DNA from: Pyropia yezoensis
Lineage: Eukaryota > Rhodophyta > Bangiophyceae > Bangiales > Bangiaceae
Assembly (NCBI GenBank): GCA_009829735.1
Contig: CM020619.1
Location: forward strand, 32,312,685 to 32,376,684
Length of the DNA stretch: 64,000 nt
Direction of reading: 5' to 3'
Numbering within the stretch: the first letter of the stretch is position 1; each line of letters begins with the position of its first letter. This document shows, one piece after another, positions 10,490-21,638 of the stretch. The translations under genes were made by a program, and so were the position numbers. The notes beneath the pieces were generated by a model that was not told the DNA's origin, did no database searches, and saw only the letters and a list, made by a program, of their open reading frames with translations.

Positions 10490-11410
10490 TGTAAGGATTT
10501 GCCCCTTAAATCCCCACCCGGAACCCAGGGGATATGGACTGGGACCTCTCCTTACATGTCCGGCCCCGATAACTCCCCCCAAGACACATCAATTCCCCAC
10601 TACCCTGGGCGACACCACGCTGTATCCCTGACATTTTGCGGACGTCGGCCGACCGCACGAAAGCCGCCGTCAACGCACTGTCGGAACCCTGTCATGGACG
10701 TCGAAACTCGACAGCGAGGAGCGAGTGACATCGTCCACCAACCACGGGCGGACATCCCCGTCTGTGCTGCCTGAATTTTATTCTCTGCGCTGCTTGAAAG
10801 CTGGCATCAAGGACCAGTCACATGATTCACCGACACTGAGGACACCGCACATCCTCGCTGGCGGCTGAGTGCGATATGACTGGCTCGCCGGCTTTTGGAT
10901 TGATTGAATTTGGCCTTGCTGGCCCTTACAGCCAGTCGGACCTTCTGGCCGACGGGCGTGTGGAGCCGGCTGGTGGGGCGCGCTGGGCGCCATCCACGGG
11001 ACCTGCTTCGTTTCGGGCAAACTGGGGCTGCACTCCTTTAGTGCGCACGCCCGCCCATGCTTTGTTCTGAGAGACGTGCTTTGTTTTTGGACCGTTCTGT
11101 GCCTACCGGCGGTGCGATGGGGAAACGCATGCTTTGGGGCACCTCGGGTGCCCCGACGCGAGTATGTAGTGCGTGGATGTCGGCGCCACCGGGGGAGACG
11201 AGAGGGGCAACCACAGACACAGACCAAAGACACTGTTTACCTTTTGTACCCTCGATCCCCACCGACGTCGCGCCCATCTTCTTCCCCAGACCCACCCCCG
11301 TCGAGACCACCGTCCTCTTCCCCGTGCCCCGCCGCCCCATTGGCTCGCAAGGCCCGCTGACACCCCCACGAGTACGTTGAGGGCTCCCCGGTTTTAGGTG
11401 GGTCCTCACA
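10490..11410 (+). repeat. 5' LTR of the inner element
   Basis: 921-bp direct repeat of 17138-18055. A TATGTAG/TATATAG variant lies near 11164 (17812 in the other copy) and may be the core promoter. The left boundary is fixed by the target duplication AAGCC, the right by the TCACA end and the primer-site candidate that follows. Confidence 0.93.
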
Positions 11411-11646
11411 TGTGGTAGCTTCCGATTGTTCGACTTTCTACCTGGCGGTGACTGCGATTCCGTGCGTGATTTGGACCTCCCTGCGACTGTGACGTCGTGT
11501 TGCCCCCTGCGTTCGGCTTGTCACGGGCATTGTAATACGAACGCAGTGGGTTCCACGAATCACACCGAAAGAATATTTCCCTGACACTGCCATCGCGCTT
11601 GATGTCACGGAATTGTTCTTTTTGGTCAACCGATTGTTGAATCCCA
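11411..11646 (+). promoter_or_regulatory. Primer-binding-site candidate and leader of the inner element
   Basis: Directly after the LTR comes TGTGGTAGCTTCCGATTG, a possible tRNA-primer site beginning TGG two bases inside. I cannot assign the tRNA. The rest is untranslated leader up to the zinc-finger ORF. Confidence 0.4.
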
Positions 11647-12390
11647 GTGAGTTCCGAATCAGGTTCCGAATATTCTTCCTCGGCTGTGGCGGCCGCGTCG
11701 GCATCCTCCGGCACGACGGCCCGCAACACGGTGGCCACGTCACGTGGAAACCCTGAGACCCGCGCACCCCCGACGACCCGCGCACCCCCGACGATCCGCG
11801 GCGCTGGTACAGCGCGCGGCTCGTCGGCACGCGGCAGTCCGTCGGCACGCGGCCCCGTGGGAGGGCACCACCACCCGGGGGCACGCAGCCCCCCGGCGGG
11901 CGCCTTCTCCACCTCCACCCAGGCGGCCCCCCCGCACCTATCCCTGCTGGGGCGGACCGCCCCCAAGCCCCCCCTGTCGGGCAAGGGCAAGGGCCCTGCC
12001 TCGGCGGGCACAGCGGCCCGGACGAGCCGGCGCCTGCTGCTACCCCCGCAGGAACCGGCGCGCCGTTTCATCGCGCCGCCCCCCCCGCTGATTGGGCACA
12101 TTAAGCCGACCACCGCGCGGGCGGTGGAACAGCGCGAACAGCGCCGAATCGCCAAGGCCCGCCGCATCCCACTGGGCACACACCAGTGTAAGCCCTGCGG
12201 TGTGACGTGCAACAGCCTATCGGTGTTGCGCGACCATCGCACCTCACGTCGGCATCGCAATACTGTCAACCGCCCTTCCACTCTCCCACGCTGCGATCCC
12301 TGTGGGCGTGAATTTGATTCGGTGGTTCAATTTGAAAGCCACTTGCGTGGCAAGGCGCACCACCGCCAGCTGGCGCGGGGCACCGATTGA
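11647..12390 (+). CDS. Extra ORF with two U1/JAZ-type C2H2 zinc fingers in the inner LTR element
   Basis: A 247-residue ORF between the 5' LTR leader and gag. The first ~150 residues are Ala/Pro/Arg/Ser-rich and look disordered. The C-terminal third has two fingers of the form C-x2-C-x12-H-x5-H: CKPCGVTCNSLSVLRDH followed by RTSRRH, and CDPCGREFDSVVQFESH followed by LRGKAH. This spacing is that of U1-C/matrin/JAZ-type fingers, which in other proteins bind double-stranded RNA or structured nucleic acid. It is not the CCHC knuckle of gag, which is present separately downstream. It may be a captured host gene or a lineage-specific accessory protein; packaging or RNA binding would be a guess. Confidence 0.65.
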   Translation: MSSESGSEYSSSAVAAASASSGTTARNTVATSRGNPETRAPPTTRAPPTIRGAGTARGSSARGSPSARGPVGGHHHPGARSPPAGAFSTSTQAAPPHLSLLGRTAPKPPLSGKGKGPASAGTAARTSRRLLLPPQEPARRFIAPPPPLIGHIKPTTARAVEQREQRRIAKARRIPLGTHQCKPCGVTCNSLSVLRDHRTSRRHRNTVNRPSTLPRCDPCGREFDSVVQFESHLRGKAHHRQLARGTD

Positions 12391-12778
12391 CAATCTCCAT
12401 TGATCTACCGCGAGAGCCCGATTTTCCCCCTCTGATCTCCCCCCCGCGTGAGAATCCGACGAGACCGACTCGGGCCCGAGCGCGGAAGCCGATCGAAAAT
12501 CCGATTGCGCGCCATCGAGCGATTTGCTTGTGATTGGATTTAACGATATAGTGTTGCACGCTCTTGATCTCGTCACCGCGATCTCTCGGCACTTGACCAA
12601 TTGTCGCGCGCCACTACGTTGCTTGACCAAATTTCTTACACAAAGCTATCCGGAGTTCGACTGGGCATTTCTTGTAAGTCCAGGGCGCTCTGTCCTGTGA
12701 AATTGTAACTTCTGGAGTTAACTCCTGGAAACGATTGACCCCTCGAGTATTGCTGGCGGGACCCCGGTCACTTCTGGG
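12391..12778. other. Spacer between the zinc-finger ORF and gag
   Basis: 388 bp without a clear ORF on either strand. It may hold the gag leader. Nothing else recognised. Confidence 0.35.
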
Positions 12779-13611
12779 TCGACATCCGGCACCCCCAGTG
12801 TCGAGGCATGGAATCAGCTTACGACATTTGTGACGCAAATGCGTGACGAGCTCGAGGCACACAAGGTGGAATTTGAAGACACGAAGCAGCAGCTCGCCGA
12901 GACCAAGGCGAAAGCAGCTCGCGAGAACGCAAAACCCGCGCGGCCGAACAAGCCCGGCCTTTTCTCTGGCAAACCCGGGACCATTGAAGCGTGGTGCTCC
13001 CACATGGACTCCTACGTCCGGCTGAGTGAACCCGCCGAAGCGTGTCGTGTCGCTTGCACCTATCTTGATGGAGAAGCGTTCAACTGGTGGCATACCTATA
13101 GTCAGACTACAGACGTTTCGAGCTGGGAGCCTTCCGTGCTGCACTCATCCGGCGCTTCAGTCCCCTGAACAAGACGCAGGCGGCACGGGACAAGCTGCAC
13201 GCATGGCGACAGATTAGGGACGTCGGGACGTTTAACAAGACTTTCCTGAGCGTCGTCGTGGACATCCCAGACATCACTGAAGCGGAAAAGATTGACCGCT
13301 ACACGCGAGGTCTGAAGCGGGACATCTGGCAGGCACTGTGCCTCAAGAACTACACTGAACTCGAGCCTCTAATGACAGACGCCCTGCGCGTAGAAGCTGC
13401 CAAGGCTGGAGCCTCGCGCTTCACGAACAACCTCAGCAGCACCTCTGGGAAGCCGTCTGCGACGGGTGTCGTCCCCATGGACATTTCCAGCATCAAGGTC
13501 GAGAAGCTCACGCCCGAGGAGCGCCAGCGCTGTATGCGCGAGGGACTCTGCCTCCGCTGTCGCGAAAAGGGGCACCTGGCAAAGGACTGCCCAAAAGGCC
13601 AGCGGAACTGA
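12779..13611 (+). CDS. gag: Inner element gag region (looks broken)
   Basis: Fossil gag of the inner chromovirus. The first part has a coiled-coil-like segment ([19 protein letters not shown]) and the capsid signature [20 protein letters not shown]...[10 protein letters not shown], as in the retrotransposon gag family. The second part holds the capsid C-terminal region and a CCHC knuckle, [14 protein letters not shown], near 13549-13590. Gag forms the particle and binds RNA. The region appears to have about one break. Confidence 0.8.
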
Positions 13612-13634
13612 AGCAGCAACCGTCGTCAACAACG

Positions 13635-16600
13635 GTGAAAGATGCCCCTTTGGTTCCGGAAAACAAATCGTCACCCTTTGAAGGCCCGCGTCTCGGGCTA
13701 CTGCTTTCTACTGCTTCTGTCAATGGCCATGTTGTAAAGGTGCTGTTCGACGACGGGTCTCCCATCAACGTCGTCTCCAGGCGCCTCATGAAAACCCTGA
13801 ATGTCAAGACCACTGAAACGGACTTCGCGGCAAACATGCCCGATGGACGTTCCCATGTACTCGCTGAAACCATTGAACCCTTAGAGATTCACATCGGCCT
13901 TTACCAAGAACGACTACGGTTCGCCGTATGCGACCTCAGTGCGTACGACGTTATCCTCGGTAAGAAATGGCGCGATGACAAGGGCGCCAAGATCAACAAC
14001 AAGAAGAACAAGATATCCTTTAAGTTCAACCACAAGAGTATTTCTATCACCGCCTCCCTCGAGAAACCGGAGGGCCTCATTAGCCGGCAACAACTCGCAC
14101 GTGACCTCATCCAAAGGACCCCTGTATTCGCCATCTACCTGCAGTCTGAAGACCCCTCAAGCAGCTTTGACATCAACTCCATCATTCTGGGAGAAGCTGA
14201 AGACAAAAATGAAGTCCAACAGATTCTCAAGGAGTACGCTGACGTCTTCCCGGCTGAGCTCCCGGACGGACTCCCTCCCGAGCGTAGTCACAAGTTTAGC
14301 ATCAAGCTGACCGACGACGCTGAACCACGTCGCAGCGGTATTTACCGCCTCTCCGAGTGGGAACTCGATGAACTCAAGACGCAACTTGCGACCCTGATTC
14401 GGAAGGGATTCATCCAGCCAAGTGCCTCACCGTGGGGCTACTCCGTTCTATTTGCGGCGAAGAAGGACGGCGGCTGGCGGATGTGCATCGACTACCGAGC
14501 ATTGAACAAGGCCACCATCAAGAATGCGTATCCTCTACCACGTATCGATGACATCTTTGATCAACTACGAAAGGCCAAGTATTTCACGAAGATTGACCTC
14601 CGCTCTGGCTACCACCAGATCCGGCTGGACCCTGACACCATCCCATTGACGGCGTTCCGGACCAAGTATGGATTCTACGAGTTTACTGTGCTACCCTTCG
14701 GACTGACGAACGCCCCCGCAGTCTTCATGAACTTGATGAACGATGTGTTCAGACCCTACCTGTACGACTTCATCTGCGTCTACTTAGACGACATTTTGGT
14801 CTACAGCGAAACCTACGAGGACCATCTCAAGCACCTGAGAAAAACCCTGGCCAAGCTACGAGACCACAAGCTTTACGCCAAGGCGAGTAAGTGCCAATTC
14901 GCTCGAACCACTGTCGATTACCTCGGCCACGTCATATCTGACGCAGGCTTTTCCATGGAGGACCAGAAGGTCCAAGCCATTCGGACGTGGGCAACCCCCA
15001 AGAGCAAGAAGGACGTGCAGTCCTTCCTCGGTATGGTCAACTTCTATCGCCGATTTATTAAGGGAATGGCCGCAGTTGCTAGCCCACTTACGAGGTTGAC
15101 GGGGAAGGTCGACTTTGAGTGGACGCCGGACGCCCAAAAAGCCTTCGAGCAGCTGCGGACTCTGACAACAAGTGCACCGGTACTAAGGCCGTTTGACAAA
15201 CGATATCCCATCTACGTGTCTACTGATGCCAGCGGGTATGCTATTGGCGCAGTCCTCGAACAAGACGACGGAAAGGGACGGCGTCCAGTGGCATTCTTCT
15301 CCCTGACCTTGAATATCCACGAACAACGCTACAGCATCCGCGAACGTGAGCTGCTCGCAGTGGTCCAAGCCATCCGGCACTGGCGCTGCTACCTCCACGG
15401 AAGACCCTTTGAGGTCCATACCGACCACGAGTCCCTGAGATACCTGCGAACCCAAGAAAGGCTGAACGACCGCCAAGTCAAGTGGCTTGAACTTCTGGAC
15501 CAATTCCAGTTCAAGATTGTCCCGATCAAAGGCATCTCCAACGCCGTAGCTGATGCCCTTTCCAGGCAACCCCAAGATGCCCCTGACAAGCACGAACCCA
15601 ACCAAGATCTCCTTAGTCGCGTGCTGACCAAGACCATTGACGAAACCCTCAAGAAAACTGAAATCAACAACCTCATGACCATCAACCAAAGTGATCAAGA
15701 CCTTGCCACCCTAGAACAAGAGTACAAAGCGGACCCCGAATTTGCCGACCTAGCCAAGGACCCGGTATCTCCCTACCGGTTTCATATGAGGTTGTTGAAA
15801 CGAGGTGACCGTACGTGCATCCCCGCTGGTACTCTACGTCAAAGACTCCTCCACGACTACCATGACGTCCCGTGCCAAGGGCACATGGGAGTGAAGAAAA
15901 CCACCAAGGCCGTTGCTTCCAATTACTACTGGAAATCTTTGCGGCAGGACCTCCAAAGATACGTACAATCATGTGATTCGTGCCAGCGGAACAAGGCTAG
16001 CACTCATTCACCACTGGGTCATCTCAAACCACTCGAACCCCCATGCCAAAGATGGGCATGTGTCTCCATGGACTTTATCACCCCACTGCCACTGACACCA
16101 CGAGGCCACAACGGCATTTATGTCGTTGTTGACCGACTCACCAAGATGATTCGCCTGGCACCAATGAAGCCGGAATGTACAGCGCCGGTCACAGCTCAGC
16201 TTTACCACGATCACGTCTATCGCAACCACGGCCTACCTCAAGAAGTCGTCTGTGACCGCGACCCCATCTTTTTCTCCAACTTCTGGCGGTCACTGACAAA
16301 GATCCTCAAGGTCAAGATCAAAGCCTCATCGGCCTACCACCCGCAGACGGACGGCCAAACTGAGATTATGAACAAGAAAATTGAAGAAATCCTCAGAAAC
16401 TTCGTCAACCATCATCAAGGCGACTGGGATCTTTTCCTCGTTGGCGCGGAAGTTGCGTACAACCGGTCACCTAATGCTGTAACCACGTACTCTCCATTTT
16501 TCTTGAACTACGGGTTTGAACCAAGGACCGTGCCTATGGACATCCTCGACAGCAGGGACTCAAATCTTCCTGCTGTGTCGGATTGGCTATCCAGCCTCCA

Positions 16601-17279
16601 CGATGCTCAAAAGACGGCTATCGCCGCCATCAAGAGCGCCAATGAGACGCGCGCGGCGTACGCAAACCGTCATCGCCGACCATGCACAATCGCTGTGGGC
16701 GACCACGTACTCCTCAGCACCAAGAACCTCTTGCCCGACGCTTTTCAAGGCGCTCGTAAGCTGATGCCCAAATACTCCGGACCCTACAAAGTCACGGAGA
16801 GCATCAATGACGTCACGTTCCGTCTCGATCTTCCTCAAGCTGTCCTCGATCGCAAAGTTCACATCGCCTTCCATGCCAGCCTCCTGAAGCCGTACCGCGC
16901 TGATTCGTATGGTCGACTTCCTCCCGTTCCACCCCCGGTTACATTTCCGGATGGCTCGGTCGAGTATGAAGTGGACTCCATTATACGGTCACGAAAGCGC
17001 CGAGGACGACTGCAGTACCTCGTCAAATGGAAAGGCTGCGACATCAGCGAGAACTCTTTGCTGACAAAGCAAGACCTTGTGAACGCCCCTGAAGTTTTAG
17101 ACGCGTTTCTTCGACGCGCGTCCCAAGGGGGGGGAGGTGTAAGGATTTGCCCCTTAAATCCCCACCCGGAACCCAGGGGATATGGACTGGGGCCTCTCCT
17201 TACATGTCCGGCCCCGATAACTCCCCCCAAGACACATCAATTCCCCACTACCCTGGGCGACACCACGCTATATCCCTGA
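13635..17279 (+). CDS. pol: Inner element pol polyprotein: protease-RT-RNase H-integrase-chromodomain
   Basis: A 1,214-residue frame that looks whole. Order: an aspartic-protease-like segment ([16 protein letters not shown], ~13,735), RT ([44 protein letters not shown] at ~14,780), RNase H ([29 protein letters not shown]), integrase zinc region (GHMGVKKTT...CDSCQRNK), integrase core ([30 protein letters not shown]), and a C-terminal chromodomain ([20 protein letters not shown] then KWKGC, ~16,965-17,120), which marks the chromovirus branch. The frame continues about 140 bp into the 3' LTR before stopping. The chromodomain is known in relatives to direct insertion into heterochromatin. Confidence 0.95.
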   Translation: MKDAPLVPENKSSPFEGPRLGLLLSTASVNGHVVKVLFDDGSPINVVSRRLMKTLNVKTTETDFAANMPDGRSHVLAETIEPLEIHIGLYQERLRFAVCDLSAYDVILGKKWRDDKGAKINNKKNKISFKFNHKSISITASLEKPEGLISRQQLARDLIQRTPVFAIYLQSEDPSSSFDINSIILGEAEDKNEVQQILKEYADVFPAELPDGLPPERSHKFSIKLTDDAEPRRSGIYRLSEWELDELKTQLATLIRKGFIQPSASPWGYSVLFAAKKDGGWRMCIDYRALNKATIKNAYPLPRIDDIFDQLRKAKYFTKIDLRSGYHQIRLDPDTIPLTAFRTKYGFYEFTVLPFGLTNAPAVFMNLMNDVFRPYLYDFICVYLDDILVYSETYEDHLKHLRKTLAKLRDHKLYAKASKCQFARTTVDYLGHVISDAGFSMEDQKVQAIRTWATPKSKKDVQSFLGMVNFYRRFIKGMAAVASPLTRLTGKVDFEWTPDAQKAFEQLRTLTTSAPVLRPFDKRYPIYVSTDASGYAIGAVLEQDDGKGRRPVAFFSLTLNIHEQRYSIRERELLAVVQAIRHWRCYLHGRPFEVHTDHESLRYLRTQERLNDRQVKWLELLDQFQFKIVPIKGISNAVADALSRQPQDAPDKHEPNQDLLSRVLTKTIDETLKKTEINNLMTINQSDQDLATLEQEYKADPEFADLAKDPVSPYRFHMRLLKRGDRTCIPAGTLRQRLLHDYHDVPCQGHMGVKKTTKAVASNYYWKSLRQDLQRYVQSCDSCQRNKASTHSPLGHLKPLEPPCQRWACVSMDFITPLPLTPRGHNGIYVVVDRLTKMIRLAPMKPECTAPVTAQLYHDHVYRNHGLPQEVVCDRDPIFFSNFWRSLTKILKVKIKASSAYHPQTDGQTEIMNKKIEEILRNFVNHHQGDWDLFLVGAEVAYNRSPNAVTTYSPFFLNYGFEPRTVPMDILDSRDSNLPAVSDWLSSLHDAQKTAIAAIKSANETRAAYANRHRRPCTIAVGDHVLLSTKNLLPDAFQGARKLMPKYSGPYKVTESINDVTFRLDLPQAVLDRKVHIAFHASLLKPYRADSYGRLPPVPPPVTFPDGSVEYEVDSIIRSRKRRGRLQYLVKWKGCDISENSLLTKQDLVNAPEVLDAFLRRASQGGGGVRICPLNPHPEPRGYGLGPLLTCPAPITPPKTHQFPTTLGDTTLYP

Positions 17280-18055
17280 CATTTTGCGGACGTCGGCCGA
17301 CCGCACGAAAGCCGCCGTCAACGCACTGTCGGAACCCTGTCATGGACGTCGAAACTCGACAGCGAGGAGCGAGTGACATCGTCCACCAACCACGGGCGGA
17401 CATCCCCGTCTGTGCTGCCTGAATTTTATTCTCTGCGCTGCTTGAAAGCTGGCATCAAGGACCAGTCACATGATTCACCGACACTGAGGACACCGCACAT
17501 CCTCGCTGGCGGCTGAGTGCGATATGACTGGCTCGCCGGCTTTTGGATTGATTGAATTTGGCCTTGCTGGCCCTTACAGCCAGTCGGACCTTCTGGCCGA
17601 CGGGCGTGTGGAGCCGGCTGGTGGGGCGCGCTGGGCGCCATCCACGGGACCTCCTTCGTTTCGGGCAAACTGGGGCTGCACTCCTTTAGTGCGCACGCCC
17701 GCCCATGCTTTGTTCTGAGAGACGTGCTTTGTTTTTGGACCGTTCTGTGCCTACCGGCGGTGCGATGGGGAAACGCATGCTTTGGGGCACCTCGGGTGCC
17801 CCGACGCGAGTATATAGTGCGTGGACGTCGGCGCCACCGGGGGAGACGAGACGGGCAACCACAGACACAGACCAAAGACACTGTTTACCTTTTGTACCCT
17901 CGATCCCCACCGACGTCGCGCCCATCTTCCCCAGACCCACCCCCGTCGAGACCACCGTCCTCTTCCCCGTGCCCCGCCGCCCCATTGGCTCGCAAGGCCC
18001 GCTGACACCCCCACGAGTACGTTGAGGGCTCCCCGGTTTTAGGTGGGTTTTCACA
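17138..18055 (+). repeat. 3' LTR of the inner element
   Basis: 918-bp partner of 10490-11410, preceded by a purine run AAGGGGGGGGAGG and followed by the target duplication AAGCC. Its first ~140 bp also code for the pol C-terminus. Confidence 0.93.
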
Positions 18056-18448
18056 AAGCCACTTGTCCGGGAGGGTATCCTTCCGGATAAGGTTGGGTCC
18101 AGCCCCTGTATCCAGTACAGGGTAGTACGATCGTGTCGACTGGGGGTCAACCCCCAGTGTGGCTGATACCTTGAAGTTCTCCAAGGTAAACAGCACGTGG
18201 CCTACACCGATATCCGGTGTAGCTCGGGCATCCTGAACAGGACCCTTGTCTGGTTCCATGTGACGGGGCTTCCCGTCCTCTCCTCCCAACCTTGGTGGTT
18301 GGTCATCAATCCCCTGACGCCGTGTCGTCGGGGCCGGAAGGTGTACCCGGGGGTTGATGCGGCGTCGGCTCAACCGCGCTCTCCGTGGGGCTTTCCCCGC
18401 GGTACTCCGGGGTGGCTTGCTTGGGTTACCCCAGCGCCCCCCGGTCAT
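18056..18448 (-). CDS. pol: Outer element protease segment
   Basis: Fossil of the outer element, right of the nested insertion. A Pro/Arg-rich linker leads into an aspartic protease signature, YYPVLDTGAGPNLIRKDTLP, with the catalytic DTGA. The inner element is inserted directly after this region. In Ty3/gypsy elements this protease cuts the Gag-Pol polyprotein. Confidence 0.8.
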
Positions 18449-18456
18449 CCTTCCTC

Positions 18457-19308
18457 TTACTCGTTTCCCGCCCTTGGTAGGGTGCTGTCCGCCGGGACAT
18501 CCGGCTGCGGAGGTGCCTCCTCGACGGCCAGTACTCCACCTGGAGCTGGCTGCTTACCCGGTGCGGGTCCGGGTGCTCTGGCGGGATACCCCTCGGTGGA
18601 TGCCTTGCGGTGCGCCGCTGCCCGCCGAGACTCCTTGGGGATGAGTGGGCAGGAAGACACCCAGTGCTGGGGATCCCCACACAACATACATCCGGACGTG
18701 CCGGTCCCTCCTTGAGTTCGCATCGGGGTAGCCCCGTAGCTGCGGTTGCCTCCCTCGGGCGCCCGAGTGCCTGCTCCCTGGTAGGCCTTGGGTCCTGGGG
18801 TCAACCGGAACATGGACTCCCCCAACCGGTTGGGTCGGCCCGCAATCTGCGGAGGTGCCTCCGTACGTACTGCCCATGTAGGCAGGGGCTGGTGGGGGTT
18901 ACCCGTAACCGGGGCATACTCCGTCGTCCGCACATACGGGACGCGCCGTCCCGCTCCCTCGTTGACCTGGAACTTGGTCCCAGCCGGGGCGATGTACGCT
19001 ACCGTACCGTGCTCATCAATCACCGGCGTCGCCGGTAGCAACAGGTGGCCCTGTTGGTCAACTAGAGGTTCATCCTCGCCCGTAGGGGTCTGTTCGGTCG
19101 CCACCAGTACTGGTGCGGCCTTACGTTCCACCTTCTCTTGCCTCGGTACCCGGGTAAGACTGGGCTTGCCTCCCTCACCCTTGGGCTTCGGGGCCAAGGC
19201 ACACTCCGGGTGTAGAACCCGGTAGGCGTCCCCTAGGGACTTGCACATATGCATCAGTCGACTGAAGTTCGTCCGGGCCGTATTGGCTCCCCGAGCGGAT
19301 ATCCGCAC
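18457..19308 (-). CDS. gag: Outer element nucleocapsid-like segment
   Basis: Fossil ORF of 283 codons directly downstream of the gag ORF. It is rich in Pro/Arg/Gly, with one CCHC-type knuckle CMLCGDPQHWVSSCP near 18640-18684, the RNA-binding mark of nucleocapsid. It follows gag without a gap and precedes protease, as expected for the 3' end of gag in this family. Confidence 0.75.
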   Translation of the reverse strand: MRISARGANTARTNFSRLMHMCKSLGDAYRVLHPECALAPKPKGEGGKPSLTRVPRQEKVERKAAPVLVATEQTPTGEDEPLVDQQGHLLLPATPVIDEHGTVAYIAPAGTKFQVNEGAGRRVPYVRTTEYAPVTGNPHQPLPTWAVRTEAPPQIAGRPNRLGESMFRLTPGPKAYQGAGTRAPEGGNRSYGATPMRTQGGTGTSGCMLCGDPQHWVSSCPLIPKESRRAAAHRKASTEGYPARAPGPAPGKQPAPGGVLAVEEAPPQPDVPADSTLPRAGNE

Positions 19309-20646
19309 TTAGTTGGGTACTCCTGCGAACAGGATGGCCCGTAGCTCCCCTTCTCCGAGGAGCTTCCCCAGCTCGTAGTCGAGCTCTTGGATCCGGCGTC
19401 CAAACATCTCTTCATCCTCCCGGCTCTGGGCGGTGGCAGTGCGCAGGGCCCGGTAGTGGTCCTCGCACTTGTCCTCACTGAGGTAACTGCTCAGCAGCTC
19501 CTTGAGAAGCCCACGGTAATCCATGGGGGTGGCCGCGACCCTCATTCCCGGCATCGGGGATGCCTGGCGAAGAATGCCTCGCACCCGTTCATCAACAAAG
19601 AACGGGAGGATCTCCAGGGCCAGCCCCTCGTTGACGAGCGCCTTGTCCGCGGCTGCCTTGAAGCTAGTCAAGAAGCCGATGACTGCCAACGGGCGTCCGT
19701 TGGGGCCCCCGAACATAGGGACTCCCTTCATAAGGGTCTGCATAGAGCGAATCGCTCGGTGCGACGTATTACGCATCGATTTCGATACGGTGGTAGATCG
19801 GTCCTCCAAACGATAACGTTCCGGAGTAAGAACCGACCGGAAGACCTCTTTAACGATCTCCGTGTCAGCGTCCTGGGTATCCAGTTGCTTAGCCAGTTGG
19901 TGAGCAAACTCTTCGGACTCCATCCGCTTCTGTAGGCTCGCAGTTACCTGCGCGGTCATAGCTTCCACCACTGAAGATGGTACTTCAGGCGTCGGCACTT
20001 CGGGAACCCGAGTTGCCTGGCCTCCTTCGTCGTGGGGATACTGTGAGAGGGTACCCCCTCCGCCAATAACCGACTCTCCACCGGCGTAAGTATCCGCCGG
20101 GTCGTGTCCGTGGAGTCCGCTTCGGGTGCTCCGAGCGTATCGCTCCGTGTGGCTACGTTCCAACTCAGCCGACGAGTCGGATCCATACCCCATTGTGTCC
20201 GGGGGTTGTCCAGGAGTAGCCACACCGGGGTTGACCCTGGTGGACTCCGAAAGTAGTCCGGCCGGTTCGAACCGTACTGGTGTGGGAGGAACACGACGGG
20301 GTCCCGCCGTGTGGCGTGTTGACATCAACACTGCCATCGCGTCCTCCGTCCGCTCCTGGCGAGCGTCGAGTCCAGAAAACCGGGCCTCGATGCGGGCCAT
20401 TGATGCCATCAGGGAATCCCCTGGTGAAGGAGGCGGCGGAGTGAGGTCGGTCGACGACAGTTGAGGCGGGCCCCCGCCTCCTGCCGTCCGAGCCGTGCCA
20501 AACGTCGATCCGGCACCGGAAAGCCTTGGCGTCTCAATGCTGTCGATCGGGTTCCCGATCCCAGTTCCCGTAGTCACCTCCGGGGTCGGCGTCGACGCCG
20601 ATCCGTCATCTTGAACGTTCCCAGTCTCTTGGGTAGACATCGTCAC
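19309..20646 (-). CDS. gag: Outer element gag (capsid) ORF
   Basis: A 445-codon ORF starting MTMSTQETGNVQDDG just inside the 5' LTR. The first half is Ser/Thr/Pro/Gly-rich. A helix-rich region from about residue 225 onward (VVEAMTAQVTASLQKRMESE; FRSVLTPERYRLEDRSTTV; LPFFVDERVRGILRQ; LLSSYLSEDKCEDHYRALRT) fits a retrotransposon capsid. The following ORF with the zinc knuckle supports the gag call. Confidence 0.8.
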   Translation of the reverse strand: MTMSTQETGNVQDDGSASTPTPEVTTGTGIGNPIDSIETPRLSGAGSTFGTARTAGGGGPPQLSSTDLTPPPPSPGDSLMASMARIEARFSGLDARQERTEDAMAVLMSTRHTAGPRRVPPTPVRFEPAGLLSESTRVNPGVATPGQPPDTMGYGSDSSAELERSHTERYARSTRSGLHGHDPADTYAGGESVIGGGGTLSQYPHDEGGQATRVPEVPTPEVPSSVVEAMTAQVTASLQKRMESEEFAHQLAKQLDTQDADTEIVKEVFRSVLTPERYRLEDRSTTVSKSMRNTSHRAIRSMQTLMKGVPMFGGPNGRPLAVIGFLTSFKAAADKALVNEGLALEILPFFVDERVRGILRQASPMPGMRVAATPMDYRGLLKELLSSYLSEDKCEDHYRALRTATAQSREDEEMFGRRIQELDYELGKLLGEGELRAILFAGVPN

Positions 20647-20865
20647 AGTCAGTCAACCGACGTAACAATCACCACGAATAAGAGAGCGAGGGGGTAGATT
20701 GGGGATAGTAACAGTAGATCACCGTCACAGGTAAAAACTCAACACAATCGATCAGGTCGCAACACCACGAGTACAATAAAAGGACCGGATCCCTATCCGT
20801 GTGCCAGGGCCGAACACGGCGTCACCACAAGGGTGACGGAAACCCGTCCCCTGCTGCTCCACCAA
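20647..20865 (-). promoter_or_regulatory. Primer-binding-site candidate and leader of the outer element
   Basis: On the element's strand the bases after the LTR end are TTGGTGGAGCAGCAGGGG (rc of 20848-20865), a primer-binding-site candidate starting TGG two bases inside. The remainder is leader ahead of gag. Confidence 0.5.
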
Positions 20866-21228
20866 TGTAGCACAATAGGGATCCGTCGCACGTCCACTCT
20901 CAGGGAACACTCACCAAGGGGGATCGGCACCAACGTCACCGGGAGGCCAAGGTTGCTGTCCTTGGAGCGCAAGCCACGGGACCAAGATGGGAGCCCAAAT
21001 GGGAGGGGTTTGTTGTTCTACCTTGGCCGGCGGTGGATTCGCCGCCAGCCCCCACGTTATAAACCCTCGGAGACACTACTAACTACCCTCCACCCCAAGA
21101 TGCAAGTCCCTCTGGTCATACGTAACTTACAGATACCGTGACCAGTACGAACTATCAAATTGAAAGTTAAGGGTTAGAAGTAGCCCCCCTAATATTAGGG
21201 TTACAATACGGCCAACCATATTGCTACA
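20866..21228 (-). repeat. 5' LTR of the outer element
   Basis: 363-bp partner of 2910-3272 with about four differences. It is flanked on the right by the target duplication GGACG. Confidence 0.93.
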
Positions 21229-21638
21229 GGACGACAACCTCTGTCAGGTGATGAGCATGGGCCCCATGCGGTGTACACGGGTCCAAGTACTTTTATCCCC
21301 CCGAGAGCAGCTCCAGAAGCTGAGTCAACTAATGGAAGGGCGGGCGGTGGCCCTGCGCTTCGCCATGAATCCTCATATGGTGCCAGGGAGGAGCCAGGCG
21401 ACGCGGACGAGGCGATCCGAAGAAGTGGTGGAGTTCCGGACGCGCAACACATCGCCTGTCAAGACAAGCCCACCTGGTTTGTCCTCAAGATGCCAGAGAT
21501 AAAGAGCTGCACGGAACTGCACACCTGATGCCTTCACGGAAAGCAGGACACTGCTGGTGGGCTTGCGCACCTTCCACACCCAACGCTGTGCTGCACGAAT
21601 GAGCGAGAAAAGATTTCTCAGGCAGGCTCATTCCAGCC

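Larger units (their letters stand above)
10490..18055 (+). mobile_element. Inner chromovirus (Ty3/gypsy) LTR retrotransposon nested in the outer one
   Basis: Direct repeats 10490-11410 (921 bp) and 17138-18055 (918 bp) begin TGTAAGG and end TCACA. The 5-bp duplication AAGCC lies on both sides (10485-10489 and 18056-18060). Layout on the plus strand: 5' LTR, primer-site candidate TGGTAGCTTCCG (11413-11424), an extra zinc-finger ORF, gag with a zinc knuckle, a long pol with a chromodomain, a purine tract AAGGGGGGGGAGG, then the 3' LTR. The LTRs differ at roughly ten positions (~99% identity), so it is young and by position no older than its host element. pol looks whole; the gag region appears to have about one break. 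Confidence 0.95.
2910..21228 (-). mobile_element. Outer Ty3/gypsy LTR retrotransposon, minus strand, interrupted by a nested element
   Basis: Two near-identical 363-bp direct repeats (2910-3272 and 20866-21228) start TGTAGCA and end GCTACA, and are flanked by the 5-bp duplication GGACG (2905-2909 and 21229-21233). Read on the minus strand the order is 5' LTR, candidate primer-binding site, gag, zinc knuckle, protease, reverse transcriptase, RNase H, integrase, purine tract, 3' LTR. This RT-before-integrase order is that of Ty3/gypsy. A second LTR element (10490-18055) lies inside pol. I count about four differences between the LTRs (~99% identity), so insertion is recent. It is broken by the nested insertion, and pol may have about one further break or rely on frameshifting. 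Confidence 0.95.
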
